Origin: an uncultured Paracoccaceae bacterium
GTDB lineage: Bacteria > Pseudomonadota > Alphaproteobacteria > Rhodobacterales > Rhodobacteraceae
DNA length: 64,000 nt
Assembly: GCA_947501355.1 (NCBI GenBank)
Contig: CANMVA010000001.1
Span: forward strand, 2,193,492-2,257,491
Direction of reading: 5' to 3'
Made by a program: the position numbers and the translations under genes. The notes beneath the pieces were generated by a model. It searched no databases. It was given only the letters and a program-made list of their open reading frames with translations, and had not been told where the DNA came from. Below are positions 1 through 8,473 of this stretch, in pieces. Positions within the stretch are counted from its first letter, which is position 1; each line of letters starts with the position of its first letter.

Positions 1-780
1 ACCCAGCGCGCCGATATAAAAGGCGTCGGATTTCAGCGCCACATGCAGGGCGGGATCGTCAATCTTGGGATCGTGGGACAAGGTCACCACCGCCGTGCGC
101 GCGTCAATGCCCCAGCCCGTCAGTGCCTCGTCCGGCCAGTCATTGCTGAGCGTCTCTCCGGGAAAGCGTGCCTCGGACCCGAAAACCTCGCGCGGGTCGA
201 TGATGAACGGACCATAACCCGCCATCCGCGCCATTTGGACCAGGGGCTGCGTGATGTGCACGGCCCCGATCACCGCGAGACGTAACGGCGGATTGTGAAT
301 GGCGACAAACGTGTCCTCGTCAAAGCCCGAGCGGTCCATGCGGAAGCGTTCATCTGCACCGTCGGTGCTCAAGCTGCGCGCCCAACTAACAGTATTTACA
401 TGATACGCAACGGGTTGGCGCGCCGCGCGGGCCGCCACCAGATCGGCCAGCATGTCCTCCGGCAGGGCTTTGCCTACAGGCTCCACCATCACGGCGATCT
501 CACCCCCGCAGGCCAGACCAACAGCGAAGGCCTCATCATCAGAAACCCCAAAGCTCAGCAGCTTCGGCGCGCCCTCCTCCAGCGCGTCAATCGCCTCGAC
601 AATCACGGCGCCTTCGACGCAGCCGCCCGAAACGGAACCTTCGATCTCCCCTGCCCCTGAGATCACCAATTGGCTGCCCACCCGACGCGGGGCCGACCCC
701 CAAGTGCGCACAACCGTGGCCAAAGCCGCGCCCTTGCCTGCGCGGTGCCAGTCCAGTGCAATTTCGGGTATGCGATCCAT
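1..780 (-). CDS. XdhC/CoxI-family molybdenum hydroxylase maturation protein (3' part cut by window edge)
   Basis: The first 260 codons are present and the gene runs off the left edge. The N-terminal half reads GSAPRRVGSQLVI and then GSVSGGCVEG, the signature of XdhC/CoxI proteins, which bind and insert the molybdenum cofactor of xanthine- or CO-dehydrogenase-type enzymes. A second, Rossmann-like part follows (LAVIGAVHITQPLVQMA, about residue 165), with TLSHDPKIDDPAL further on. The ATG directly abuts the stop of the VWA gene upstream, so it is probably the third gene of a moxR-VWA-xdhC operon. No hydroxylase structural subunit is in the window, so the client enzyme is unknown. The family is clear; the sub-family (coxF, coxI or xdhC) is not. 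Confidence 0.88.
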   Translation of the reverse strand, partial: MDRIPEIALDWHRAGKGAALATVVRTWGSAPRRVGSQLVISGAGEIEGSVSGGCVEGAVIVEAIDALEEGAPKLLSFGVSDDEAFAVGLACGGEIAVMVEPVGKALPEDMLADLVAARAARQPVAYHVNTVSWARSLSTDGADERFRMDRSGFDEDTFVAIHNPPLRLAVIGAVHITQPLVQMARMAGYGPFIIDPREVFGSEARFPGETLSNDWPDEALTGWGIDARTAVVTLSHDPKIDDPALHVALKSDAFYIGALG

Positions 781-2037
781 CTACGTCTCCAAAAGCGCCA
801 TCAGGCGAGCTTTCTCGCCCCTATCATCGGGGCGCGACAACGCCTCGGCAAGGGCTTCGAGCGAGGCGATATTGTGACCCGCACGGAAACTGTCCACGCG
901 CGGCAGCATCTCGGCAATGCCGCGCGCCTTGGGCGCGAACCCGTCCCAGCGCAGCAGCGGGTTCAGCCAGATGACCTTTCGCGCGCTCAGCTGCAACCGC
1001 TCCATCGCGCGGGCCAGATCCTCGGGATCGTCGCGGTCCAGACCGTCCGTGATCAGCAAGACGATCGCGCCAGAGCCCAGAACCCGCCGCGACCAGTCGC
1101 GGTTGAACTCTGTCAGGCACGCGCCAATCCGGGTGCCGCCCTCCCAATCCTGCGCTTCCGCGCCCGCCGCCGCCAAAGCCGCGTCCACGTCGCGTGTCGC
1201 CAGATGGCGGGTGATATTGGTCAGCCGCGTGCCAAAGGTGAACGCATGCACCTTTGACCAGCCCGCGCCTTTCTGGTTCGCCACCGCGTGCAGAAAATGC
1301 AGCACAGCGCGGGAATACTGACTCATGGAGCCCGATATATCGCACAGCGCCACAAGGTTCGGCCACCGGATGCGTGGGGCCTTGCGGATCAGTTCACTAA
1401 GATCGCCCCCCTGCCGCATCGCCGAACGCAAGGTGCGCGCCGCGTCAATCCGTGCGCCATGGGCAGAGACCTGCATGCGCCGAGAAGCCAGCGGTTTGAT
1501 CGGCAGTGTCAGACACGCAAGCATGCGCTTGGCCTGCGCCATCTCCTCCGTGCTCATCTGCTCAAAATCAAGGCTTTTGAGGCGTTCCTGCGACGACATT
1601 GTCCGCGAGGCGTCAATCTCGATCTGGGTCTCGCCTTCGTCCTCATCGATTTCAGGGAGGTCCCGCTCAACCCCGTCCAGCAACGCCTCCGCTGCACGTT
1701 TTTCCGCCGCCTTTGCGCGCCGCTCTTCAGCCACGCCGCGGGTCGCCGGCATCATGTAGGACATCATATGTTCGAGGTATCGCGGATCGCGCCAGTAAAG
1801 CCTGAAGAGCTGCCGGAACGTGGCGCGATGTTCGGGACGCGTGACGAAACAAGCATGCAGCGTCCAGTAGAAATCTGCGCGCTCTGTGAAGCCCGCTGCC
1901 TTGACCGCGTTGATCGCATTGAGTGTCGCGCCAGGGCCAATCGGCAAGCCCGCCTTCCTGAGCGCCCGCGCAAAATGGGTGATGTTACGGGTGAGCTTGG
2001 GGTCTTGGGGAAGGTCTAGATCAGGCAGCGCTACCAT
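781..2037 (-). CDS. VWA domain protein, CoxE-like
   Basis: About 418 residues. The C-terminal half is a von Willebrand A domain with a MIDAS-type motif (LCDISGSMSQ, near residue 235), TFGTRLTNITRHL and LLITDGLDRDDPEDL. The N-terminal half is all-helical with an acidic, Arg/Glu-rich linker. CoxE-like proteins work with a MoxR-type AAA ATPase in building the metal site of molybdenum hydroxylases; that ATPase is the next gene upstream. I prefer the ATG at 2037 (MVALPDLDLPQ, preceded by AAAGG). A longer reading from 2079 would place its first codons inside a dispersed intergenic repeat. The stop directly abuts the XdhC start. Confidence 0.86.
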   Translation of the reverse strand: MVALPDLDLPQDPKLTRNITHFARALRKAGLPIGPGATLNAINAVKAAGFTERADFYWTLHACFVTRPEHRATFRQLFRLYWRDPRYLEHMMSYMMPATRGVAEERRAKAAEKRAAEALLDGVERDLPEIDEDEGETQIEIDASRTMSSQERLKSLDFEQMSTEEMAQAKRMLACLTLPIKPLASRRMQVSAHGARIDAARTLRSAMRQGGDLSELIRKAPRIRWPNLVALCDISGSMSQYSRAVLHFLHAVANQKGAGWSKVHAFTFGTRLTNITRHLATRDVDAALAAAGAEAQDWEGGTRIGACLTEFNRDWSRRVLGSGAIVLLITDGLDRDDPEDLARAMERLQLSARKVIWLNPLLRWDGFAPKARGIAEMLPRVDSFRAGHNIASLEALAEALSRPDDRGEKARLMALLET

Positions 2038-2065
2038 CGGCGCGCCTTTGGGAGCCGTTGGATTT

Positions 2066-2087
2066 GGGTATTTTGGCACAAAAGAAG
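2066..2087. repeat. Dispersed intergenic repeat, single arm
   Basis: GGGTATTTTGGCACAAAAGAAG is the same arm as in the elements near 27.0, 39.9 and 43.4 kb (a GTATTT stretch, then CACA, then a GAAG-type end). It lies between the MoxR and VWA genes and covers the upstream alternative start of the VWA reading frame. No matching second arm is seen here. Confidence 0.5.
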
Positions 2088-2089
2088 CA

Positions 2090-3001
2090 TCATGCCGGGG
2101 CCAGTTCGGCTTTCACTTCATCCAGTATCCGTTTCGCCTCGGACCCCTGTAACTTCTGGATATCGTCCTGATATTTCAGGATCGCACCCAACGTGTCGGC
2201 AATGACCTCCGGTGAGAGGTTGATCACGTCAAGCGCCAGCAGGCATTTCGCCCAGTCGATGGTTTCCGCAACGCCGGGTTTCTTAAAAAGATCCTCGGTG
2301 CGGAGTTTCTGCACGAAGGCTACAACCTCGCGCGAGAGCGCCTCGGACGCCTCCGGCGCGCGGGCTTCCAGGATGTCCATCTCGCGCTCCAGATCAGGGT
2401 AGTCCACCCAGTGATAAAGGCAGCGCCGCTTGAGCGCATCATGCACCTCGCGCGTCCGGTTGGAGGTCAGGATCACGATGGGCGGTTCGGGCGCTTTGAT
2501 CGTGCCCAGTTCGGGGATCGTGACCTGAAAGTCGGACAGCGCCTCCAGCAGAAACGCCTCGAACGGCTCGTCGGTGCGGTCCAACTCGTCAATCAGCAAC
2601 ACGGGCGGGCCCGCCGGATCGGGGCGCATCGCCTCCAGCAATGGCCGCTCAATTAGATAGTCATCCGAGAAGAGCTGTGTCTGAAGTGCTGTGCTGTCCG
2701 CCCCGCCCCCCGCTTCGGCGGCGCGGATGGCAACCATCTGGGCCGCGAAGTTCCACTCATAGACGGCAGAGGACGCATCCAGCCCTTCATAGCATTGCAA
2801 GCGGATCAGCCGACGCCCCAAAGCGGTGGCGATGGCTTTGGCGATCTCGGTCTTGCCGACACCGGCCTCGCCTTCCAGAAAAAGCGGCCGTCCCAGACGC
2901 AAGGACAGAAAGACCACCGTCGCAAGGGCGCGCCCGCAAACATAGTTCTGCGCGCTTAGGAGGGATTGCACCTCGTCGATCGTGTTGATCTGGCTGGTCA
3001 T
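2090..3001 (-). CDS. MoxR-family AAA+ ATPase, CoxD-like
   Basis: 303 residues from the ATG at 3001 (MTSQINTIDEVQ), which has GGGAGG about 7 bases upstream; the reading frame extends further up without a better start. Walker A is GEAGVGKTEIAKAIA, Walker B is LLIDELDRTDEPFEAFLLEAL, and sensor 1 includes VILTSNRTREVHDALKRR. MoxR ATPases pair with VWA proteins as cofactor-inserting chaperones; here the VWA gene and an XdhC gene follow on the same strand. The arrangement matches the coxD-coxE-coxF accessory block for CO dehydrogenase-like enzymes, but no structural genes adjoin on this side. Confidence 0.87.
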   Translation of the reverse strand: MTSQINTIDEVQSLLSAQNYVCGRALATVVFLSLRLGRPLFLEGEAGVGKTEIAKAIATALGRRLIRLQCYEGLDASSAVYEWNFAAQMVAIRAAEAGGGADSTALQTQLFSDDYLIERPLLEAMRPDPAGPPVLLIDELDRTDEPFEAFLLEALSDFQVTIPELGTIKAPEPPIVILTSNRTREVHDALKRRCLYHWVDYPDLEREMDILEARAPEASEALSREVVAFVQKLRTEDLFKKPGVAETIDWAKCLLALDVINLSPEVIADTLGAILKYQDDIQKLQGSEAKRILDEVKAELAPA

Positions 3002-3143
3002 TTCAATCCTCCCTTTTTGCGATGCTAGCCGCCGCAGAGCGCGCGTCAACCATTGGGCCATCAGCCCGGTTTGAGAAACAGACCCGCGCGGGCTGCGAAA
3101 CAATCGCATCATATGAGCATGAACGCAGCGTATTCTTGCCCCA

Positions 3144-3173
3144 TTGCACTGCCATCCAAGGCAGGACTACACT
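3144..3173 (+). promoter_or_regulatory. Candidate sigma70-type promoter
   Basis: TTGCAC, an 18-base spacer, then TACACT, ending 26 bases before the ATG at 3200. The match to the consensus boxes is good, and the position supports 3200 rather than the more upstream starts in the same frame. Seen by eye only. Confidence 0.4.
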
Positions 3174-3199
3174 GCTGCAAAAGACCTGATGGGACCCCG

Positions 3200-4153
3200 A
3201 TGACTGTGACAGAAGAAGAATTTGCTAAGGCGCTTGCGGGGCTGAAAGGTCAGGACTGGCTGGATGCGCTGGACGAGTTGGCTGAAGATCTGGGGTATTT
3301 CCAACCCATCGGCACGCGTCATTCAGCGGCGTTCATCGACCAGTCGCCCACGTTGATCGTCAGCTTTGACAGCCAGCAGAACATCTGCCGTCGCGACCCC
3401 GATTGCGCACCCGCAGGATGGGTCATAGCCGAGGCTAATGGCTGGTCGCATCTGGCCCTCATTTCGGACGGCGATACCTGGTTCCGCGACCCTGCGGTTT
3501 ATGGCTATTTCGACCGTCTGGTCGATGACGGCTTTTTCGAGGATTTCGACCGCGTCGTCTTTTACGGCGCAGGCATGGGCGGCTACGCAGCTGCGGCCTA
3601 TTCGGTTGTCTCGCCCGGCGCGACGGTCGTCGCAGTGCAGCCGCAAGCGACGCTGGCTACGGACAGGGCGGGCTGGGACACGCGCTTTCCCAAGATGCGC
3701 CGCACGGATTTCACCAGCCGCTACGGCTATGCGCCCCACATGATCGAGGGCGCGGGTGACGTGTTTGTCCTGCACGAATCCATGGAGGCGTTCGATGCCA
3801 TGCATGCCAGCCTCTTTGATGCGCCTTACGTGTATCATCACCGCACCCGTCTGATGGTCCGTGATCTGGAATCCGAGTTGCGCATCATGGGCAGTCTGGA
3901 GCCGCTGCTGGAGCAGGCCGCCCTTGGCACGTTGAGCCTGCCGGTGATTGCCCGCGTTCTGCGCAAGCGCCGGGATTTCGCGCGCTATATCCGCCGCATG
4001 ATGGGTCGTATGCAGGACGAGGATCGCCCCTTCCGCGAAGCTCTGATCTGCCGGAACTTCGTCCAGCGCGGCGCGGGTCAACGCTTTCGCAACCGGTTGA
4101 AAACGCTGGAGGCGGAAGGGGTGCGCCTGCCCGCTTTGGAAGCGGCGGAGTAA
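3200..4153 (+). CDS. Conserved hypothetical protein with degenerate hydrolase-like core
   Basis: 317 residues from MTVTEEEFAKAL; the frame is open further upstream, but a promoter-like sequence sits just before this start. The middle holds VVFYGAGMGGYAAAAYS (about residue 130), which resembles the strand-turn-helix nucleophile elbow of alpha/beta hydrolases, with Gly where the catalytic Ser would be. An N-terminal segment (LIVSFDSQQNI) and the C-terminal basic helices (RVLRKRRDFARYIRRMMGRM) have no motif I recognise. I recall similar roseobacter proteins labelled phosphoadenosine phosphosulfate reductase, but nothing here (no PP-loop, no ECG-type cysteine) supports that. Function unknown. It stands alone between the MoxR operon and a convergent LysR gene. 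Confidence 0.72.
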   Translation: MTVTEEEFAKALAGLKGQDWLDALDELAEDLGYFQPIGTRHSAAFIDQSPTLIVSFDSQQNICRRDPDCAPAGWVIAEANGWSHLALISDGDTWFRDPAVYGYFDRLVDDGFFEDFDRVVFYGAGMGGYAAAAYSVVSPGATVVAVQPQATLATDRAGWDTRFPKMRRTDFTSRYGYAPHMIEGAGDVFVLHESMEAFDAMHASLFDAPYVYHHRTRLMVRDLESELRIMGSLEPLLEQAALGTLSLPVIARVLRKRRDFARYIRRMMGRMQDEDRPFREALICRNFVQRGAGQRFRNRLKTLEAEGVRLPALEAAE

Positions 4154-4204
4154 CGGTTTTCGCGTAGTTCAAAGCGGTTTCGGCGGCACGACGACCAAAG
4201 CCCC

Positions 4205-5119
4205 TCACCCCTCCTCCCGCATCTCGCGCAATGTCGCTTTCGCTGTCTCGATGAAGGCGCGCAGTTTTGGCGCTTTGCTGGCCCGCCGCGGGAAATAAAG
4301 CGACAGGCCATCTTCTTCCAATGACGCTTCCGGCAAAACCTCGACCAGCGCGCCGCGTGCCAAGGCCTCACGGGCCAAAGGCTCAAACGTGTAACACAGC
4401 CCCATGCCCGCCTGGGCCAGCTCCAAAGCGTGGAGCATGTCGTTGACGATAACGGTCCCTTGGGTTTCCACCTGCACGCTTGCGCCTTTGTCCACTAGGT
4501 CCCAGCGATAGATATTACCCGCCGACGTCATGCGATACTGAATACATTGGTGCTGCGGCAGGTCTTGCAGGCTTTCGGGTCCACCACGGTCTTGCAGATA
4601 CTCCGGGGCGGCCACCACAATCACCCGGAAGCGCGGTGCGAGCCGGACGACAACCATATCTTCGGACACCATGCGCCCCAAACGGATGCCCGCATCAAAC
4701 CGGTCCCCGATGACATCGGCCAGACCGTCTTCAAAGAAAACTTCCACCGTCACATCCGGAAACTCTGTCGCCATGGCTTTCAACGTCGGCGTCAGAACCC
4801 AATCCAGTGTGATCCGGGGCGCGTTGATGCGCAACAGGCCCGACGCCCTCGTCAAGTCAGAGCGCGCGACCTCCCAGGCCGTGTCCATACGGCCCATTGC
4901 GTCCTGCGCCAATTCCACGAAGCGCGCCCCGGTTTCTGTCAGCGCAACGGACCGCGTTGTGCGCGCAAAAAGCGGTGTGCCCAGACGCTCCTCCACTGTC
5001 TTGACCGCGTGACTGACGGTCGAGGGGCTCATCCCCAGCTCGGTTGCCGCTGCAGCAAAGCCTTCGCGGCGCGCCACCGACAGGATGACGGGGATATGGG
5101 TCAGCAGATCACGCTCCAT
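4205..5119 (-). CDS. LysR-family transcriptional regulator
   Basis: 304 residues. The N-terminal winged HTH reads VARREGFAAAATELGMSPSTVSHAVKTVEERLG and FARTTRSVALTETGARF, typical of LysR proteins; the rest is a periplasmic-binding-type effector domain (FPDVTVEVFFEDGLADVIGDRFDAGIRLG). It is divergent from the exported alpha/beta hydrolase at 5228, with 108 bases between the two starts and a perfect inverted repeat inside. By the usual LysR logic it probably controls that gene and itself. The effector is unknown. Confidence 0.92.
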   Translation of the reverse strand: MERDLLTHIPVILSVARREGFAAAATELGMSPSTVSHAVKTVEERLGTPLFARTTRSVALTETGARFVELAQDAMGRMDTAWEVARSDLTRASGLLRINAPRITLDWVLTPTLKAMATEFPDVTVEVFFEDGLADVIGDRFDAGIRLGRMVSEDMVVVRLAPRFRVIVVAAPEYLQDRGGPESLQDLPQHQCIQYRMTSAGNIYRWDLVDKGASVQVETQGTVIVNDMLHALELAQAGMGLCYTFEPLAREALARGALVEVLPEASLEEDGLSLYFPRRASKAPKLRAFIETAKATLREMREEG

Positions 5120-5129
5120 TCATCGAAAC

Positions 5130-5150
5130 TATCGAATAATCCTTTCGATA
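5130..5150. promoter_or_regulatory. Candidate LysR operator, 7-7-7 inverted repeat
   Basis: TATCGAA, seven bases, TTCGATA: a perfect dyad 11 bases upstream of the lysR start in the divergent gap. It fits the T-N11-A rule for LysR boxes (the inner A/T positions also pair). A third partial copy, ATCGAA, lies at 5122. Confidence 0.5.
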
Positions 5151-5227
5151 CAAGCCGGATTATCAAATCAATCAAGAAGCGTCAGATTGAGGACATCGGA
5201 AACACAAAGACCTCAAGGAGACACCAC

Positions 5228-6232
5228 ATGCGCCCTGACAGCCAAACCCGCCTGACCCGCCGCAGCCTTTTGACCGGCACGGCCGCAAGTCTCTTCACAT
5301 TGCCTCTTCTCTCCATCGCATCGCGCAGCAGCGCACAAACACAAGGATCTGGTTTCATGGAAAAAGTCACCTTCACCGTCGATGACACCCCGCTCGTCGG
5401 CAATCTCTACAGCCCGTCGGCTGGCGGCAAACGCCCCGCCGTCGCGATTATCGGCCCGATGACCTATCAAAAGGAACAGGCCCCCACCGAATACGCCAAG
5501 CGCCTGTCCGAGAAGGGGTTCGTAACGCTCGCTTATGACAGCCGATATCGCGGCGAAAGCGGCGGCATCCCGCGGGCATGGGAAAACCCATTCCACAAGG
5601 TCGAGGACCTGAAAGCCGCCGTGGCCTATCTGAAATCCCGCGATGACGTGGACCCCGATCAGGTGTCGATCCTCGCGATCTGTCAGGGCAGCTCGATTGC
5701 GTTCCGGGCGGCAGCCGAAATTGACGGCGTTCATGCGCTGGGCACGATTGCGGGTCATTACCGCGATGCCGAAGGCGATATCGAATGGCTGACCGAAGAC
5801 GGCCTGTCCGCCCGTCTGGCCCAAGGACACGCGGCGAAAGAGCTGTTCGAGACCACGGGCGAAGTGCAGTATGTCAAGGGCGTCCACCAGACCGACATGA
5901 ATGTCGGCATGCCAGGCGATTTTGTCTGGGAATGGTATCAGCCCTGGGCCGATCGCGGCCAGTGGGAGAACCGCTACGCCGTCATGAGCGACGCCGATCT
6001 GTTGTCCTACGACTCCATCGGGGCCGCCCGGACGCTCACCGCGCCATGGCTGATGATCCATGGGGATTACAACTTTCTGCCAAATGCCGCCCGCCGCCAC
6101 ATGGATGCCGTGCCCTCGACAACGCGCACAAAGACGATCTGGGACGACACGCCTCACCTGGCTTATTACGATCAGCCCGACGCTATCGAACGCGCCACGC
6201 GCGAAGTCGCCAAGTGGTTCACGGAAGCCTGA
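5228..6232 (+). CDS. Tat-exported alpha/beta hydrolase (dienelactone-hydrolase-like)
   Basis: 334 residues from an ATG preceded by AAGGAG. The N-terminus has a twin-arginine signal (RLTRRSLLTG, then a hydrophobic stretch ending in SRSSAQ), so the protein is probably folded in the cytoplasm and exported; tatABC lies at 32-33 kb. The body is an alpha/beta hydrolase: AIIGPMTYQKEQAPTEYA, YDSRYRGESGG, then the elbow ILAICQGSSIAFRAA with Cys-Gln-Gly-Ser in place of the usual GxSxG, and a late DTPHLAYYDQPD. This is like the YcjY/dienelactone-hydrolase group. It is divergent from the LysR gene, its likely regulator. Substrate unknown. Confidence 0.84.
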   Translation: MRPDSQTRLTRRSLLTGTAASLFTLPLLSIASRSSAQTQGSGFMEKVTFTVDDTPLVGNLYSPSAGGKRPAVAIIGPMTYQKEQAPTEYAKRLSEKGFVTLAYDSRYRGESGGIPRAWENPFHKVEDLKAAVAYLKSRDDVDPDQVSILAICQGSSIAFRAAAEIDGVHALGTIAGHYRDAEGDIEWLTEDGLSARLAQGHAAKELFETTGEVQYVKGVHQTDMNVGMPGDFVWEWYQPWADRGQWENRYAVMSDADLLSYDSIGAARTLTAPWLMIHGDYNFLPNAARRHMDAVPSTTRTKTIWDDTPHLAYYDQPDAIERATREVAKWFTEA

Positions 6233-6254
6233 TCGAGCACGTGGGAAAACCAAG

Positions 6255-6288
6255 GACGGCGCGGTCTCAGGACGCGCCGTCTTTCTTT
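6255..6288. terminator. Rho-independent terminator
   Basis: GACGGCGCG pairs perfectly with CGCGCCGTC across a 9-base loop and is followed by TTTCTTT. It lies 23 bases past the hydrolase stop and before the convergent ureG end. Confidence 0.75.
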
Positions 6289-6346
6289 GGGTCAGGTCGA
6301 TACCGGCGTCAGGACGAGGGTCAAGGCCCCTCGCACAGCAAAACAG

Positions 6347-6967
6347 CTATTCCAACCCGCCATCTTCCTTAAGAAACGCCACGATCTGATCGACCCCGAT
6401 CCCGCTTTTCAACGCAGCCATCACGAAGGGCCGCTGCCCCCGCGCCGTTGTAGCATCGCTGCGCAAAAGCGCTTCGTCCACGCCCACATGAGGTGCCAGA
6501 TCGGTTTTGTTGATGATCAGCAAATCCGAACGCGTCACCCCCGGTCCGCGTTTGCGCGGGATGTCCTGCCCCGCTGCCGTATCAATCACATAAAGCGTCA
6601 GATCGGCCAGTTCGGGCGAGAACGTGGCCGCCAGATTGTCGCCACCGCTTTCGATCAGGATCACATCCAGATCGGGAAACGCCGCGCGCAGATCAGCCAC
6701 CGCCGCCAAATTGATCGAGGCATCCTCCCGAATAGCCGTATGCGGGCAGCCACCGGTCTCCACCCCGCGAATCCGCTCGGACGGCAAAACCTGCGCACGG
6801 GTCAGATAATCGGCATCCTCGCGTGTGTAGATATCGTTAGTGATGACGGCGACAGAGTATTCCGCCGTCAAGGCGCGGCACAGCTGCTCGGTCAGCGTGG
6901 TTTTTCCAGCCCCCACGGGGCCGCCGATACCGACCCGCAAGGGGCCATTGGTCGAGATATCCTTCAT
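6347..6967 (-). CDS. ureG: Urease accessory GTPase UreG
   Basis: 206 residues, the normal length. G1/P-loop [18 protein letters not shown], the CPH nickel-binding motif in [34 protein letters not shown] and the G4 motif INKTDL are all present. UreG binds nickel and, with GTP hydrolysis, delivers it to apo-urease in a complex with UreD and UreF. The ATG overlaps the ureF stop by 4 bases, so the two are translationally coupled. The C-terminus faces the hydrolase gene across a terminator. Confidence 0.96.
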   Translation of the reverse strand: MKDISTNGPLRVGIGGPVGAGKTTLTEQLCRALTAEYSVAVITNDIYTREDADYLTRAQVLPSERIRGVETGGCPHTAIREDASINLAAVADLRAAFPDLDVILIESGGDNLAATFSPELADLTLYVIDTAAGQDIPRKRGPGVTRSDLLIINKTDLAPHVGVDEALLRSDATTARGQRPFVMAALKSGIGVDQIVAFLKEDGGLE

Positions 6968-7584
6968 GTCCGAAACAACCTCACATCCAGTGTTTCATGG
7001 GCCATCGCCGCGATGTCGCCCATCAGCACGCCTGATCCGATGGCGTCAAGCGATGTCGTGACAGCGGCCTGCGCGACCTCGGCGATGACCGGGTGGAGGA
7101 CGGCCAGAACCGCTTGGCCCTCTGACTGCCCCAACGGGACAAAGCGCACGGCGACCGACACAAGGTTTGAGGCGAACGCATGCAAATATAGCTGCGCGAC
7201 CTCTTCTGCGGATAGGCTTAACGCCCGCGCGGCCTCTCCGACCGCAACCGGCAACGCTGCAGGTCTAGCGCGATGCCCCATGGAGGTCAGCGTCTCCGCA
7301 AAGGCTGCGCCCTGAGCAAGGGTTTCGTCCCACCGCTCTTTGCTAGCCGCCAGGGCGCGCGCCTGCTCTGCCATATCCTGCCCCGCTATCGCGTGGCACA
7401 GCAGGACCGCATCGACCTGGCCCGCCCCAAAACGCAACGTTTCCTCCAGCCAGACCTGCAGCTGCGCCGCGCTTTGAACGCGCCCCTCCGCCATCGCCTG
7501 TTCCAGCCCGTGCGAATAGGCAAAACTGCCCAACGGAAACGCGGGCGACAGCCATTGGGTCAGCGTCAGCAGATCAGTGTTCAT
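6964..7584 (-). CDS. ureF: Urease accessory protein UreF
   Basis: 206 residues from [21 protein letters not shown]; other in-frame ATGs lie 6 and 12 bases upstream and cannot be excluded. The motif [19 protein letters not shown] and [11 protein letters not shown], with the closing QRLFRT-like tail (DVRLFRT), are typical. UreF bridges UreD and UreG in the urease activation complex. It overlaps the end of ureE (stop at 7574) and the start of ureG. Confidence 0.94.
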   Translation of the reverse strand: MNTDLLTLTQWLSPAFPLGSFAYSHGLEQAMAEGRVQSAAQLQVWLEETLRFGAGQVDAVLLCHAIAGQDMAEQARALAASKERWDETLAQGAAFAETLTSMGHRARPAALPVAVGEAARALSLSAEEVAQLYLHAFASNLVSVAVRFVPLGQSEGQAVLAVLHPVIAEVAQAAVTTSLDAIGSGVLMGDIAAMAHETLDVRLFRT

Positions 7585-8026
7585 GGCCATGCTCATGCCC
7601 GAATGTGCGCCCATGCCCGTAGGCTCCACCTTCGGGGGTAAACGGGTCTTCGACATCCGTCAGCGTTGCGCCAAGCTGCTCCAACATGGCGCGCAGAACG
7701 TGGTCGGATCGGATCAACAGGTGATCGGCATGAACCTGACAGGGCGTATGACGATTGCCGATATGCCAGGCCAGACGCGGCAAATCCCCTTCAATGCGGA
7801 TTAGCGCTTCGGGGGCGGCGATCACACCGATTGTGCGGCCATCCTCCAGCACAAAGGCATCGAAATGATCGAGATGGGTCACCTCTGCCAGATCGACCAT
7901 GAACGCCTCGCCCGACGCGCTGGTCAACCGCTTGCGGCGCAGCAGACGCGCGTCATAATCCAGCGCAACCGTGTCATCCGGGTGGTGCATATGACGGCGC
8001 ACCGCGCTGGCGCGCGGCACGCTCAT
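7574..8026 (-). CDS. ureE: Urease nickel metallochaperone UreE
   Basis: 150 residues from MSVPRASAVRRH, with AGGAG upstream; the frame is open further up but that region overlaps the DUF1127 gene. The N-terminal peptide-binding domain (RRKRLTSASGEAFMVDL) is followed by the metal-binding core (AWHIGNRHTPCQVH) and a short His-rich tail ([14 protein letters not shown]). UreE carries nickel to UreG. The His tail is shorter than in Klebsiella but present. First gene of the ureEFG run. Confidence 0.94.
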   Translation of the reverse strand: MSVPRASAVRRHMHHPDDTVALDYDARLLRRKRLTSASGEAFMVDLAEVTHLDHFDAFVLEDGRTIGVIAAPEALIRIEGDLPRLAWHIGNRHTPCQVHADHLLIRSDHVLRAMLEQLGATLTDVEDPFTPEGGAYGHGRTFGHEHGHEH

Positions 8027-8036
8027 GTCACCGCTC

Positions 8037-8261
8037 CTAGCCCAGCAAATCGCGGTAGACGAAGGCCGGAATATCCACCCGGCAAATGCCGTAGTCTGCC
8101 AGTTCCGCATCGCTGAGCGCGTCCAGCGTCGCGATATCGTGCAAGCGGCGTTGCCGGTCGGGGTAGGAATTGAAGCCCATCCCGATCTCGGCCAGATAGC
8201 TGTCGAGAAGTCGCGCTGGATTGCGCGGGGAAAACTGCATTGAGAAGTCGTGTCGTGCCAT
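8037..8261 (-). CDS. DUF1127 domain small protein
   Basis: 74 residues. The C-terminal half (QRRLHDIATLDALSDAELADYGICRVDIPAFVYRDL) is the DUF1127/YjiS motif, a short Arg-rich helical domain common in alphaproteobacteria and in some cases linked to RNA binding or phosphate and stress responses. It lies just upstream of ureE on the same strand, splitting the urease genes, and may be cotranscribed with ureEFG or have its own promoter in the 8262-8473 gap. Confidence 0.85.
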   Translation of the reverse strand: MARHDFSMQFSPRNPARLLDSYLAEIGMGFNSYPDRQRRLHDIATLDALSDAELADYGICRVDIPAFVYRDLLG

Positions 8262-8473
8262 CGGAAACCTCGCTGTCCCTTTCGGGGCCTGTCAGTCTGG
8301 GTTTCCTCCCATGGGGTTTAAGATAGCGCGATATGGTTAATGAACTAAGTAAACTTTCTGCAACGCAGCATTGCGCGCGGTGAATGGGCGGGTTTTTACC
8401 CGTTTGCTCAAGGCTTTGCGAAAAATGCAACATGTTCAGCTTTCCTTAAACCTGCGCCGTCACAGTGATCGCT

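Noticed and set aside
3200-4153. Phosphoadenosine phosphosulfate reductase
   Set aside because: No PP-loop, no C-terminal ECG-type Cys; the name I recall for relatives is not supported by this sequence.
4547-6232. Long upstream extension of the exported hydrolase
   Set aside because: The extension is antisense to the LysR gene; the ATG at 5228 has AAGGAG and begins a clean Tat signal.
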